Shown piece by piece: positions 54,715 to 64,000 of a stretch of DNA of 64,000 nucleotides; position 1 is the first letter of the stretch; each line of letters starts with the position of its first letter. The notes below the pieces were generated by a model. That model did not search any database. It worked only from the letters and a program-made list of their open reading frames with translations, and had not been told where the DNA came from. This DNA comes from Leptospira andrefontaineae. Lineage in GTDB: Bacteria; Spirochaetota; Leptospiria; Leptospirales; Leptospiraceae. The DNA is taken from NCBI RefSeq assembly GCF_004770105.1, contig NZ_RQEY01000015.1, positions 1 to 64,000 of the forward strand, in the 5' to 3' direction. The position numbers were made by a program, and so were the translations under genes.

Positions 54715-55515
54715 GTGCACCTAATATTCAGATCTCTAATATACTTAGCTGTAGCATTTTGCACGACATTCTTGTTGGGATGTTTTTCTAATTACCAATC
54801 CGCATATGTAAATGATGGAGCGGGACTTAAGATACGATCTGCACCTAAACTTTCTTCTGAAAAGATGGGAACGGTTCCATATAAAGGAGAAGTGAAAATC
54901 CTGGAGAAGGACCAAAGATTGACCCATATAGACGGATTCGAAAACTATTGGTACAAGATCAAGAGTGAAGAAGGAGACGGTTGGGTTTTTGGAGGGTACT
55001 TAAGTTTTAAACATCCGGACCTTCTGCCCCCAGGTTCTAATTCATATACTGGACTAGTTTATCATCATCCTATCCGATCGATAAAATTAATTCGCACTCA
55101 TATTATAAATGAGGGCTTGTACTTAAATATTTATCAGGCAGATCCAAAACATATTTTCGCATTTTTAGAAAGTAAGGACCAGATCTCCCAAAATATAACC
55201 GAATGGAGGATCTTGCATGCGATCACTTTGGATATTCCTCAAAAAGACGAAGAGATATTAAACAGAGTCACTGCCCAATGTTTTACTCCTGGACTGGATG
55301 GAAAAGAGGTCATACTTGCGATCTTAAAAATACAAATGCGCAAGACAGGAGTAACCATCGGAAACCATTATGAGATGGCATTGGATAAATTGAAAATCCG
55401 CAAAGCCTGGACTTTAAGCGAGGACGAATTGTTTCTACAGCCTGTTATGAAAACGAAGGGAATAGAATGTACGATCTTCGATCCGGGGAATCAGTTTAAG
55501 GCGATTTCGGAGTAA
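54715..55515 (+). CDS. SH3-domain lipoprotein
   Basis: 266 residues from a GTG start. A lipoprotein signal ends at Cys23 (FLLGC). A bacterial SH3 domain follows (about 30-95): VNDGAGLKIRSAPKLSSEKMGTVPYKGEVKIL (in part) to GDGWVFGGYLSF, the pattern of SH3b domains that bind cell-wall peptides. The C-terminal 150 residues are an unknown domain (HAITLDIPQKDEEILNRVTAQ, in part). Probably an outer-membrane or periplasmic lipoprotein; function unknown. Confidence 0.82.
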   Translation: MHLIFRSLIYLAVAFCTTFLLGCFSNYQSAYVNDGAGLKIRSAPKLSSEKMGTVPYKGEVKILEKDQRLTHIDGFENYWYKIKSEEGDGWVFGGYLSFKHPDLLPPGSNSYTGLVYHHPIRSIKLIRTHIINEGLYLNIYQADPKHIFAFLESKDQISQNITEWRILHAITLDIPQKDEEILNRVTAQCFTPGLDGKEVILAILKIQMRKTGVTIGNHYEMALDKLKIRKAWTLSEDELFLQPVMKTKGIECTIFDPGNQFKAISE

Positions 55516-55569
55516 GGATAAGGAGACGTCTCAAATCCCTAGCCTTCCCATACTTCTCCGCGCAATTTT

Positions 55570-56433
55570 CTAAAATATCAACCGAACAAAACTATCTCTG
55601 CCGGACAGATCCTTTTTTAGATCTGCTTCTGAATATCCGAGAGATAACGCAGTTTCTTTCAACCAAGAAGAGTATCTAGGATGTGTTTCCAAATACAATC
55701 TACCTTGCGGTTTCAATCTGGACTTTGCTTCTGTTAGGATTTTAGTATGGAATCCCTGGAAATCGGATACGAATAATGCAAGATGAGGTTCGTAATCTAC
55801 AACATCCGGCATGATCGTAGATTTATCCGCTTCAGGGATATAAGGTGGATTGGAAACGATCAGATCGAATTTGGTTTCGTTTGGAATAGGGGAGAGTAGA
55901 TCTCCTTGATATACGTCGAAACTTCTTTCCGTATTTAATATTTCTTGAATATTCTTTTTGTTAATCTCTAAAGCGGATTCAGAAGCGTCCGTAAAAGAAA
56001 CTTTCCATTCTTTTCTGGCCTTGGCGAGACTGATCCCTATACAACCGCTGCCAGAGCAAAGGTCTAATACTTCTAAATTGTTTTCTTTGCTCGGATATTC
56101 TTCTAATACCCAGGCGACTAATTCTTCTGTTTCCGGCCTCGGGATAAGGACCGATTCGTTTACATGGAATTCTGAATCGAAGAATGCCTTCTTTCCTATG
56201 ATATAAGCTGTAGGTCTGAATTTGGATCTTTGGACGATCCTTTCTCTATACTCGTCTTTTTCGGATAAGGAAAGTGGTCTTTCAAAATCTATATAGAGTT
56301 TGACTCTTTGGATCTTGAGTAGATCTGCGAGTAATATCTCTGCATCCAATCTTGCGGAAGGTATGTTTTTCTTTTTTAGAAATTCTTCCGATTTCTTGAG
56401 TAGGTTCAGAACGTTGTCTTGGGAATCTGCCAT
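55570..56433 (-). CDS. prmC: Release factor glutamine methyltransferase
   Basis: 287 residues. PrmC methylates the GGQ glutamine of RF1 and RF2. The N-terminal helical substrate domain is followed by the SAM fold with [12 protein letters not shown] and the catalytic NPPY at 195-198; [12 protein letters not shown] (97-108) is specific to this family. Three tRNA-like and regulatory genes follow it upstream. The SAM-binding glycine loop here has LDLCSGSGC, as usual. The tRNA-Arg gene lies 7 bp upstream. Confidence 0.95.
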   Translation of the reverse strand: MADSQDNVLNLLKKSEEFLKKKNIPSARLDAEILLADLLKIQRVKLYIDFERPLSLSEKDEYRERIVQRSKFRPTAYIIGKKAFFDSEFHVNESVLIPRPETEELVAWVLEEYPSKENNLEVLDLCSGSGCIGISLAKARKEWKVSFTDASESALEINKKNIQEILNTERSFDVYQGDLLSPIPNETKFDLIVSNPPYIPEADKSTIMPDVVDYEPHLALFVSDFQGFHTKILTEAKSRLKPQGRLYLETHPRYSSWLKETALSLGYSEADLKKDLSGRDSFVRLIF

Positions 56434-56440
56434 GATTTGA

Positions 56441-56517
<77 letters not shown>

Positions 56518-56539
56518 TTTTTAAAACGCGGGTATTCTG

Positions 56540-57181
56540 TTAAGAAGGTTTGCGCTTCTGAGAGACTATTCTCTGGAAGTCGTTAATATTGTGAATTACG
56601 ATTTTGTCGGAGTATATCTCGATTTTACCGCTTTTAGCGAATTGATTCACTACCTTCTGGACTTCGCCCACGGGTTGGGCACACCAATCTGCCACGTCTT
56701 CTACTGTTACGTTGAGCACGACTTCTTTGAATTCGGTATGTGTATGCATCTTTTCATACAACATCAAGAATACGTCGGCTACTTTTCCGATGATATCGTC
56801 CAGCAATAGGATGAGCAATCTTCGTTTTGCGTCGTAAATTCTGACGGAGAATATTGTTAGAATTTTAAGTGCAAGTGTAGGATTCTTGGTCATCAATAGT
56901 TCGAAGTTTGCTCTATTGAAGTTCAAAACTTTCACTTCAGAGATTGCGATTGCAGTCGCACTTCTGGGTTGTTCTTCTAAGATCGCCATCTCTCCGAAGA
57001 TATCTCCTTGTTCTAAGATATCTAAGGTCTTGATGGAATTCCCAACAGTTTTGGTGATCTTTACTTTTCCAGCTTGGATCAGAAAGAAATCGTTTCCAGG
57101 TTCATTTTCACAGAATATGATCTGATTTGGTTCGAAAGTTTTTCCGAACTTTGAGAACATCGACTCGAGCATTAAATCCAT
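56540..57181 (-). CDS. Crp/Fnr-family cyclic-nucleotide-binding regulator
   Basis: 213 residues. A cNMP-binding beta-roll (about 15-120) with [21 protein letters not shown], where Gly-Glu and Arg-Ser are cAMP contacts, a long dimerisation helix (about 115-145) and a C-terminal winged helix (about 150-205; [23 protein letters not shown], in part). It is a potential transcription regulator of the Crp type. The effector is predicted, not shown. It is coupled to the upstream cNMP-binding gene, which ends at 57182 directly before this ATG. Confidence 0.88.
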   Translation of the reverse strand: MDLMLESMFSKFGKTFEPNQIIFCENEPGNDFFLIQAGKVKITKTVGNSIKTLDILEQGDIFGEMAILEEQPRSATAIAISEVKVLNFNRANFELLMTKNPTLALKILTIFSVRIYDAKRRLLILLLDDIIGKVADVFLMLYEKMHTHTEFKEVVLNVTVEDVADWCAQPVGEVQKVVNQFAKSGKIEIYSDKIVIHNINDFQRIVSQKRKPS

Positions 57182-58243
57182 TTAGGCGCTGAGCTCCTTG
57201 GCTTTTTGGCGAGCCTTCTGGGAGAGACTGTCTCTTTCCGGAGGAAGTAATGCTACTTTGCCGAATAACATTCCAGCCCTCTGACGATCTCCTTGTTGTT
57301 CCGCGATCTCTGCCAAATGAAATAAAGACTCTTTTACTGATTCTCCGGACGGGTGCTTTTTAATATAAGCGGAGAAGGTATTACTCGCTGTATCCAAATT
57401 GTTCAGCTTTAGGAAACAAACTCCCATTTGGAAAAGTGCATTGTCTACAAGCTTCTTCTCGCTATCATATTTGAAATCTGTGCGGACCATCAGGTCTTTG
57501 AAGATTGCAGCTGCTTCTTCGAATTTTCCTACGTTCAAGAACGTATGAGCACGATTATAGAGAGAAGTAATCGTATTGTCTGTGCCGGCTCCCAGATTCG
57601 TTTTCTCTGCAGCAGGTTTCATAATATTCTGCAGATTTTCCTGGGACATAGGCGCTCTTGTAGAAGCAGCATCGTAAACGAGCGGAGGCATATTGATAGG
57701 GTAGGGAGTACCCTTTCTTGCAAGATCTTGTAGCTCGGTTGCTCTTCCCGCATAAGGTCCGCTAGGATAATGCTCCAGATATTTTCCGAATCCGTAAGCT
57801 GCGTGTTCGAAGTTATTGTTTTTATAAAATACTTCGGCGACGTTCATGAGCTCGAATGCAGGATTTCTAGCTTCAGCCTGACCCAATATCTCTCTCAATT
57901 TTTTGTGAACCAGTCGCAATTGGCTGGAGAACACCTTCATCATCTTTAAGATGAGATGGGTTTTTTCGGCTACGAATGTTTCGAAGTCTGAAAGTTTGAA
58001 AACTAAGACGGTTGCTCCGCCTACGACCTGAGCGGTTTCTTCCCTAGGATACTTTCCGAGTGCGGATTTGACTCCGAAAAATTCTCCCAGTCGTACATCT
58101 TCTTTTACTTCGTAACCGGAATCGATCGCAGTGTACGTGAGAACGACTCGACCTTGTCTGAGGACATAGATATCCTCCGATCGATCTTTCTCGAAGTAAA
58201 TAATAGAACCGCCTTTATAAGTTCGGATTATGGGCCCAGCCAA
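57182..58243 (-). CDS. cNMP-binding protein with TPR-like C-terminus, no helix-turn-helix
   Basis: 353 residues. An N-terminal cyclic-nucleotide-binding domain (about 5-115; [25 protein letters not shown], in part, and [21 protein letters not shown]) is followed by a linker and about five TPR-like helical pairs ([25 protein letters not shown], in part, and [20 protein letters not shown]). There is no DNA-binding domain. It probably uses cNMP binding to alter protein-protein contacts, perhaps with the Crp-like protein encoded immediately downstream. Confidence 0.85.
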   Translation of the reverse strand: MAGPIIRTYKGGSIIYFEKDRSEDIYVLRQGRVVLTYTAIDSGYEVKEDVRLGEFFGVKSALGKYPREETAQVVGGATVLVFKLSDFETFVAEKTHLILKMMKVFSSQLRLVHKKLREILGQAEARNPAFELMNVAEVFYKNNNFEHAAYGFGKYLEHYPSGPYAGRATELQDLARKGTPYPINMPPLVYDAASTRAPMSQENLQNIMKPAAEKTNLGAGTDNTITSLYNRAHTFLNVGKFEEAAAIFKDLMVRTDFKYDSEKKLVDNALFQMGVCFLKLNNLDTASNTFSAYIKKHPSGESVKESLFHLAEIAEQQGDRQRAGMLFGKVALLPPERDSLSQKARQKAKELSA

Positions 58244-58267
58244 GACCGTTACCTTCTTCTCTAAATC

Positions 58268-59497
58268 TCACCCGACAGGAAAAAATGCCAAATCCTTTTT
58301 GTAACCAAGGGCCCGGGTGACCGATTCTAGCAACCCTAGGGGGTCTCCTGCAAGGTATTTATCGGTTCCGGCGATCTTAATTTCGCGCCCTGTCACACCA
58401 GTTTCGTCAAAAAAATCTTTCAAAGAAAGGTCGCCATAGGAAGGTTTCCCGTCCTTCACAACCAAACGTACGGACTTAAGATCCGCAGTACAAAGTGTCT
58501 GGTACGCGTCTTCTTTTTCGGAAGAAAGAACTAAAAGATCCGCCTTTTTTCCGATTTCCAATTTGCCCAGATCGTTCTCTACCCGAAGAGCCTTTGCAGG
58601 ATTTTCAGTGACCATCTTAAAAACAATTTTAGGATCCAATTCTTTTCCATATTCTTTGGCAAAAAATTCCCTGGCAGATTTGATCTCTTGGAAAATATTT
58701 ATAGACCCGGACATTGGAGAATCCGTGCCTAAACTTACGTTGATCCCTGCTTCAAGAATTTCGTTGATTGGAGCAGTTTTGCCGAACATAAACAGATTGG
58801 ATTCCGGGCACCAAACTAAGTTTGCCTTTGTTTTCGAAACTGTTTTGATATCTTCCGAATCGAAAGCGATCCCATGAACGAGTACTGTGTTTTCTCCCAA
58901 ACAACCCAAAGAGTTTAATTCTTTCAGGGCGTTTTTGGATTCTTCGTCAAATCCTTCGGAGATATGAGTTACAAATGGAAGATTCCCTTCTTTTGCTCTG
59001 GCGTATTCTATCTGGGGACCATCCCCCCAACCGAGAGAATAAGAACAAATACTATGAGAAAGAGTAAAACGTTCCAGGATTCGAACTGGAGATTTATCCA
59101 AAAAAGGTTTTTGGACGAAATGGGGAATATGATCCAAAACGGAAGTCACGCCGCTGAGCAGATTTTTATAAGAACCTAATAGATAGAGTTGCTCCGGCTC
59201 GAGTTGTTGTCTTTCCGCATATACTACGGAAGATTTGAGATCATTGTCCCAAGGAAGCCAATTCAAATAAGGACGGTTTGTTCCTACTTTAGGAAGATAC
59301 GTGCCAAGTAGATGGTCGTGAGCATTGATGAGACCAGGATAAACGAAATTCCCTCTTAGATTGATACGGATAGGCAGAACATCCTTAGGGATACCTGAGG
59401 AGATAGAGGAGATCCTTCCGTCCTTGATGCGGATAGTTGCGTTTTCCAAGACCCCTTGAGGAGTTACGGCTTTAGAATTTACGATTTCCCATTCCAT
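58268..59497 (-). CDS. Amidohydrolase (chlorohydrolase/deaminase-like)
   Basis: 409 residues. The beta-sandwich/TIM-barrel fold of the metal-dependent hydrolase superfamily: [12 protein letters not shown] with the metal ligands His60 and His62, THISEG, VHGIAFD and [18 protein letters not shown] (in part) with the catalytic Asp, and a C-terminal [15 protein letters not shown]. It most resembles the guanine deaminase, chlorohydrolase or SAH deaminase group. Substrate not predictable. It is 24 bp upstream of the cNMP gene, in the same direction. Confidence 0.88.
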   Translation of the reverse strand: MEWEIVNSKAVTPQGVLENATIRIKDGRISSISSGIPKDVLPIRINLRGNFVYPGLINAHDHLLGTYLPKVGTNRPYLNWLPWDNDLKSSVVYAERQQLEPEQLYLLGSYKNLLSGVTSVLDHIPHFVQKPFLDKSPVRILERFTLSHSICSYSLGWGDGPQIEYARAKEGNLPFVTHISEGFDEESKNALKELNSLGCLGENTVLVHGIAFDSEDIKTVSKTKANLVWCPESNLFMFGKTAPINEILEAGINVSLGTDSPMSGSINIFQEIKSAREFFAKEYGKELDPKIVFKMVTENPAKALRVENDLGKLEIGKKADLLVLSSEKEDAYQTLCTADLKSVRLVVKDGKPSYGDLSLKDFFDETGVTGREIKIAGTDKYLAGDPLGLLESVTRALGYKKDLAFFPVG

Positions 59498-59533
59498 TTA
59501 AGTGCAAAAACCTAATATACTTAATAGCCGCGA

Positions 59534-60187
59534 TCAGTATTTCAAAAGTGGGATCGGATCCACTGCTTTGGTACCTTGGTTGATCTGGAAATACAGTCCT
59601 TTACCTTCTTCCAATTCACCTAAGGAATCTCCCGCTTTTACCGTTTCGCCTTCTTTGACTGAAGCGGATCTGAGATTTGCATATACGCTGGAATATCCGC
59701 CTTTATGCTCTAAAATAATATATTTCCGGTAACCGTCCATTTGGTCCAGTACAACTACTTTACCGGATCGGATCGGATGTACATCCTTATGTCTGCTTGC
59801 CTTGAACAGAACTCCTTTATTCGGATAATAAGATAGATTAGAATACGGAAGTGAAACGGGAGGAAGTACTTTTAATGGAGAATGGAACTTAGGACTTACG
59901 GAAGAAGGTACTTCTTCGGGCAGATTTTTTTCGATCTTAGAAGAATAGGATAGGTTTTGAGGGATTTTCAGTTTTTCTCCCGCTTTCAAACCTTCGTTTT
60001 CATTTTTACCGTTCCATTCTAAAAGTAATCTCCAATCCAATTTGTATTTTTGGGAGATAGAAAATGCAGTCTCTTTCGGTTGGACTGTATGGATCCTTAA
60101 TTGAGTTCCTACGGAATTAATTTGAGAAGGAAAAGAAATGAGAATCATTCCGAAACATATCAGACGAATGAAATGGAACTCCCGCAT
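59534..60187 (-). CDS. LysM protein with degenerate LytM (M23) domain
   Basis: 217 residues. A signal peptide (about 1-25) precedes a LysM peptidoglycan-binding motif (HTVQPKETAFSISQKYKLDWRLLLEWNG, in part) and a C-terminal M23 fold (about 122-217; ILEHKGGYSSVYANL, VDPIPLL). All metal and catalytic residues are replaced: the first His is Asn123, the Asp is Leu127, the His of YAHL is Asn171 and that of LHFE is Tyr199. Active LytM peptidases are excluded; NlpD/EnvC-type amidase activators have exactly this pattern, including LysM. It follows the fusA terminator. Confidence 0.85.
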   Translation of the reverse strand: MREFHFIRLICFGMILISFPSQINSVGTQLRIHTVQPKETAFSISQKYKLDWRLLLEWNGKNENEGLKAGEKLKIPQNLSYSSKIEKNLPEEVPSSVSPKFHSPLKVLPPVSLPYSNLSYYPNKGVLFKASRHKDVHPIRSGKVVVLDQMDGYRKYIILEHKGGYSSVYANLRSASVKEGETVKAGDSLGELEEGKGLYFQINQGTKAVDPIPLLKY

Positions 60188-60226
60188 ACTCTAAAATATC
60201 GGCAAATTTTGCCTTCCACCAAAAAG

Positions 60227-60253
60227 AAAAGGGAGCCGGATTGGCTCCCTTTT
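60227..60253 (-). terminator. Bidirectional-type terminator after fusA
   Basis: AAAAGGGAGCC and GGCTCCCTTTT form an 11-bp perfect stem with a 5-base loop. On the minus strand TTTTCTTTTT follows. It lies 27 bp past the fusA stop and separates it from the LysM gene. Confidence 0.9.
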
Positions 60254-60279
60254 TTCCAAAAAGAGGATGGTCTGAAAGA

Positions 60280-62400
<2,121 letters not shown>

Positions 62401-62734
62401 TGAGTCCTCTTTAAAAGTTCACACGGAAAATTCTATTTCACCCTTTAACAGAGTAGAATGAAAACTTTACGTGGATACTAATCTGACTGGGTTCCCTAGG
62501 TAAAGGAACCCTAATTCTTACCAATTTTCGGAAAGGGCCGCGTTTGTAAAGATCGTTTCCAAGAATAGATTGCCGATCCTGGCTTGTATAACCTGTTCTT
62601 AGATGAAATATGGATTACAGTTTTATTCTGACCTCGGAACAGATCTATGTTCGTTTCTCGGACTAGGAAATTCATTGCCCCGGTTCGCCAGGGTCAAAAT
62701 AGTTTCTGGAAAGGGTAGTTTTGCCCTTCTACAT
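62401..62734. other. Divergent promoter region between fusA and trkH
   Basis: No gene seen. It contains a hairpin GGGTTCC/GGAACCC at 62489-62511 (9-base loop, no T-run), the promoter of fusA near 62401-62470 and that of trkH on the right. A GGAAAGGG string 19-20 bp before the trkH ATG is a poor ribosome site. Nothing else is evident. Confidence 0.5.
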
Positions 62735-64000
62735 GGGCTCATTTAAGTTCCTAAAACGAAACGTAAACCGAATTGCCAGGGCGTTTTTGCTATTATCAGT
62801 AGCAAGGATCCTTTGCCTAGCATTTGCAGGAGCGATCTTGGTTGGGTCCTTCATGATCTATGCTTCGGAAGAAGGTAGGATTTCCTACGCAGATTCATTC
62901 TATCTTTCCGCTTCCGCCATCTGTGTAACAGGTTTGACCACTGTTACGATCAGCGAGTTAGCATTCTCTACCCAAGTCATTATCATGTTCTTATTCCAGA
63001 TCGGTGGATTGGGAATTATCACATTTACAGTTCTTGTTGGGATCTTAGTGGTCCGTGGACTTTCCAGAAGTACTCGTATTGCTGCATTTGTATTCGAAGC
63101 AATTGATTCCCACGAATCGACAGACGGAAAGAGTACGAATGCCCCTTACGTTCGAAGGATCTTATTATCTATTTTGAATATATCCGTTTCGATAGAGTTG
63201 GTCGGAGCATTTTTATTATATTGGGCAATGCCGGAAGATCTGAGCGGGTTGCCTGGAGATCCAAACCGACTTTTTTTAAGCTTATTCACTTCAGTTTCCG
63301 CATTCAATAACGCAGGATTTTCCATTGTAGATGATCTCTCATTCTTATCTAAAGAGCCACTTTCTCTTTTGGTGGTAGAAAGTTTGGTAGTAATGGGAGG
63401 TATCGGCTTCCCGGTAATCTTATTCTTCGAGAAAACATTGCTTGAAGCATTTAGGAATGTGATGCATAGGATAGAAGTAGTCATGGAAACTTACCTCATG
63501 TCCCGCGCATTAGAAGAAGGTAAAGAACCTTCTTGGATCTATCTTGTTTTGATCCGTATGTCCTTCTGGGCCGAGGAAAGGCTCGCTCTTTATAGAAAGG
63601 CATTAAAGGGAGAAGCTAACAGGATCCAAATGAAACTTCTACTTTATGGAACCTTAATATTGGTCCATGTGGGTGGGATCGGAGTATTATTATCGGAATG
63701 GGATAATCCTGAGACTATCGGGAAATTCGACTTCGTAGACAAACTATTCAACTCCTTCTTCCTTTCAGTATCTTCTAGAACGGCCGGATTTAATACATTC
63801 GATCTTTCTGAAATGAGAAGCCCAACCTATGTTCTACTTTGTTCTTTGATGTTTGTAGGAGGTGGTCCTCAAGGAGCCGCAGGCGGTATCAAGATCACAA
63901 CTTTTGTAATTCTATTAATGTATTTACGAAATGTGATCAGTCCTCAGGCGAGAGTGACCATCATGGGAGAAGAAGTTTCTAAAAATTCGATCGCAATCTC
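62735..64000 (+). CDS. trkH: TrkH/KtrB-family potassium uptake protein, truncated by the window end
   Basis: 422 codons to the edge. The first helices and pore glycines are visible: [13 protein letters not shown] (selectivity filter 1), [19 protein letters not shown] (filter 2) and [15 protein letters not shown] (filter 3), with [17 protein letters not shown] near the end, all typical of TrkH/KtrB subunits. It carries K+ with a KTN regulatory partner (TrkA/KtrA) that should follow outside the window. ATG 62735 is the first in frame; the ribosome site is weak. Confidence 0.92.

Overview
The window comes from a spirochaete, almost certainly a Leptospira species. The moderately AT-rich base composition, frequent TTG and GTG starts, AraC regulators with a seven-helix membrane domain, SpoIIE phosphatases with a 7TMR-DISM sensor, mitochondrial-type EF-G and many Leptospira-type secreted hypotheticals all fit. 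It reads as ordinary chromosome. I see no insertion sequence, prophage, rRNA operon or CRISPR array.

Layout. 1-11.9 kb: the start of a large secreted protein, a DegT-type protein lacking its PLP lysine, two regulators (WYL and membrane AraC), a CAAX protease, an exported DJ-1-like protein, a glyoxalase, and small exported proteins including a six-repeat protein. 11.9-21.9 kb: a housekeeping block (WYL regulator, ispE, tRNA-Gln, glmU pyrophosphorylase domain, prs, rplY, a pth-like gene, ftsH, an EVE protein, a SpoIIE-type phosphatase, a small cytochrome c). 22-26.6 kb: a membrane-anchored spermidine-synthase-like gene with a probable CTG start, a 66-residue partner, a DUF4178-type zinc-ribbon protein and an exported protein. 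26.7-33.7 kb: a copper island (copA, a His-rich exported protein, copZ, divergent cueR with two CueR-type operators, an MFS transporter and a second copper-type ATPase). 33.6-39 kb: a probable minus-strand operon (cstA, Nudix, FlgD/OmpA-like protein, NRDE, PilZ).

40-43.1 kb holds a YHS lipoprotein and a bufferin-type RiPP locus: MNIO enzyme (bufB-like), DNA-binding-type partner (bufC-like), and on the opposite strand a six-cysteine secreted precursor (bufA-like), then YceI. Bufferins are copper-binding modified peptides, so this locus plausibly works with the copper island about 7-13 kb away. 43.2-50.9 kb: a glycosyltransferase, two hypotheticals, a structured GC-rich element, rpsT, tRNA-Val, and glmM-glmS-glmU-like acetyltransferase; with the stand-alone pyrophosphorylase at 13.9 kb this completes UDP-GlcNAc synthesis with a split GlmU. 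51-54.6 kb: a biotin-dependent carboxylase subunit and amtB-glnK behind a good sigma-54 promoter. 54.7-64 kb: an SH3 lipoprotein, prmC, tRNA-Arg, two cyclic-nucleotide-binding proteins, an amidohydrolase, a LysM protein with a degenerate LytM domain, mitochondrial-type fusA and a truncated trkH.

Main points for follow-up: the bufferin-like locus with a convergent precursor gene; a Pth homologue that has lost every catalytic residue; the DegT protein without its lysine; the probable CTG start of the aminopropyltransferase; and the sigma-54 promoter with upstream dyads before amtB-glnK. All functions are inferred by reading the sequence; no database search was run.
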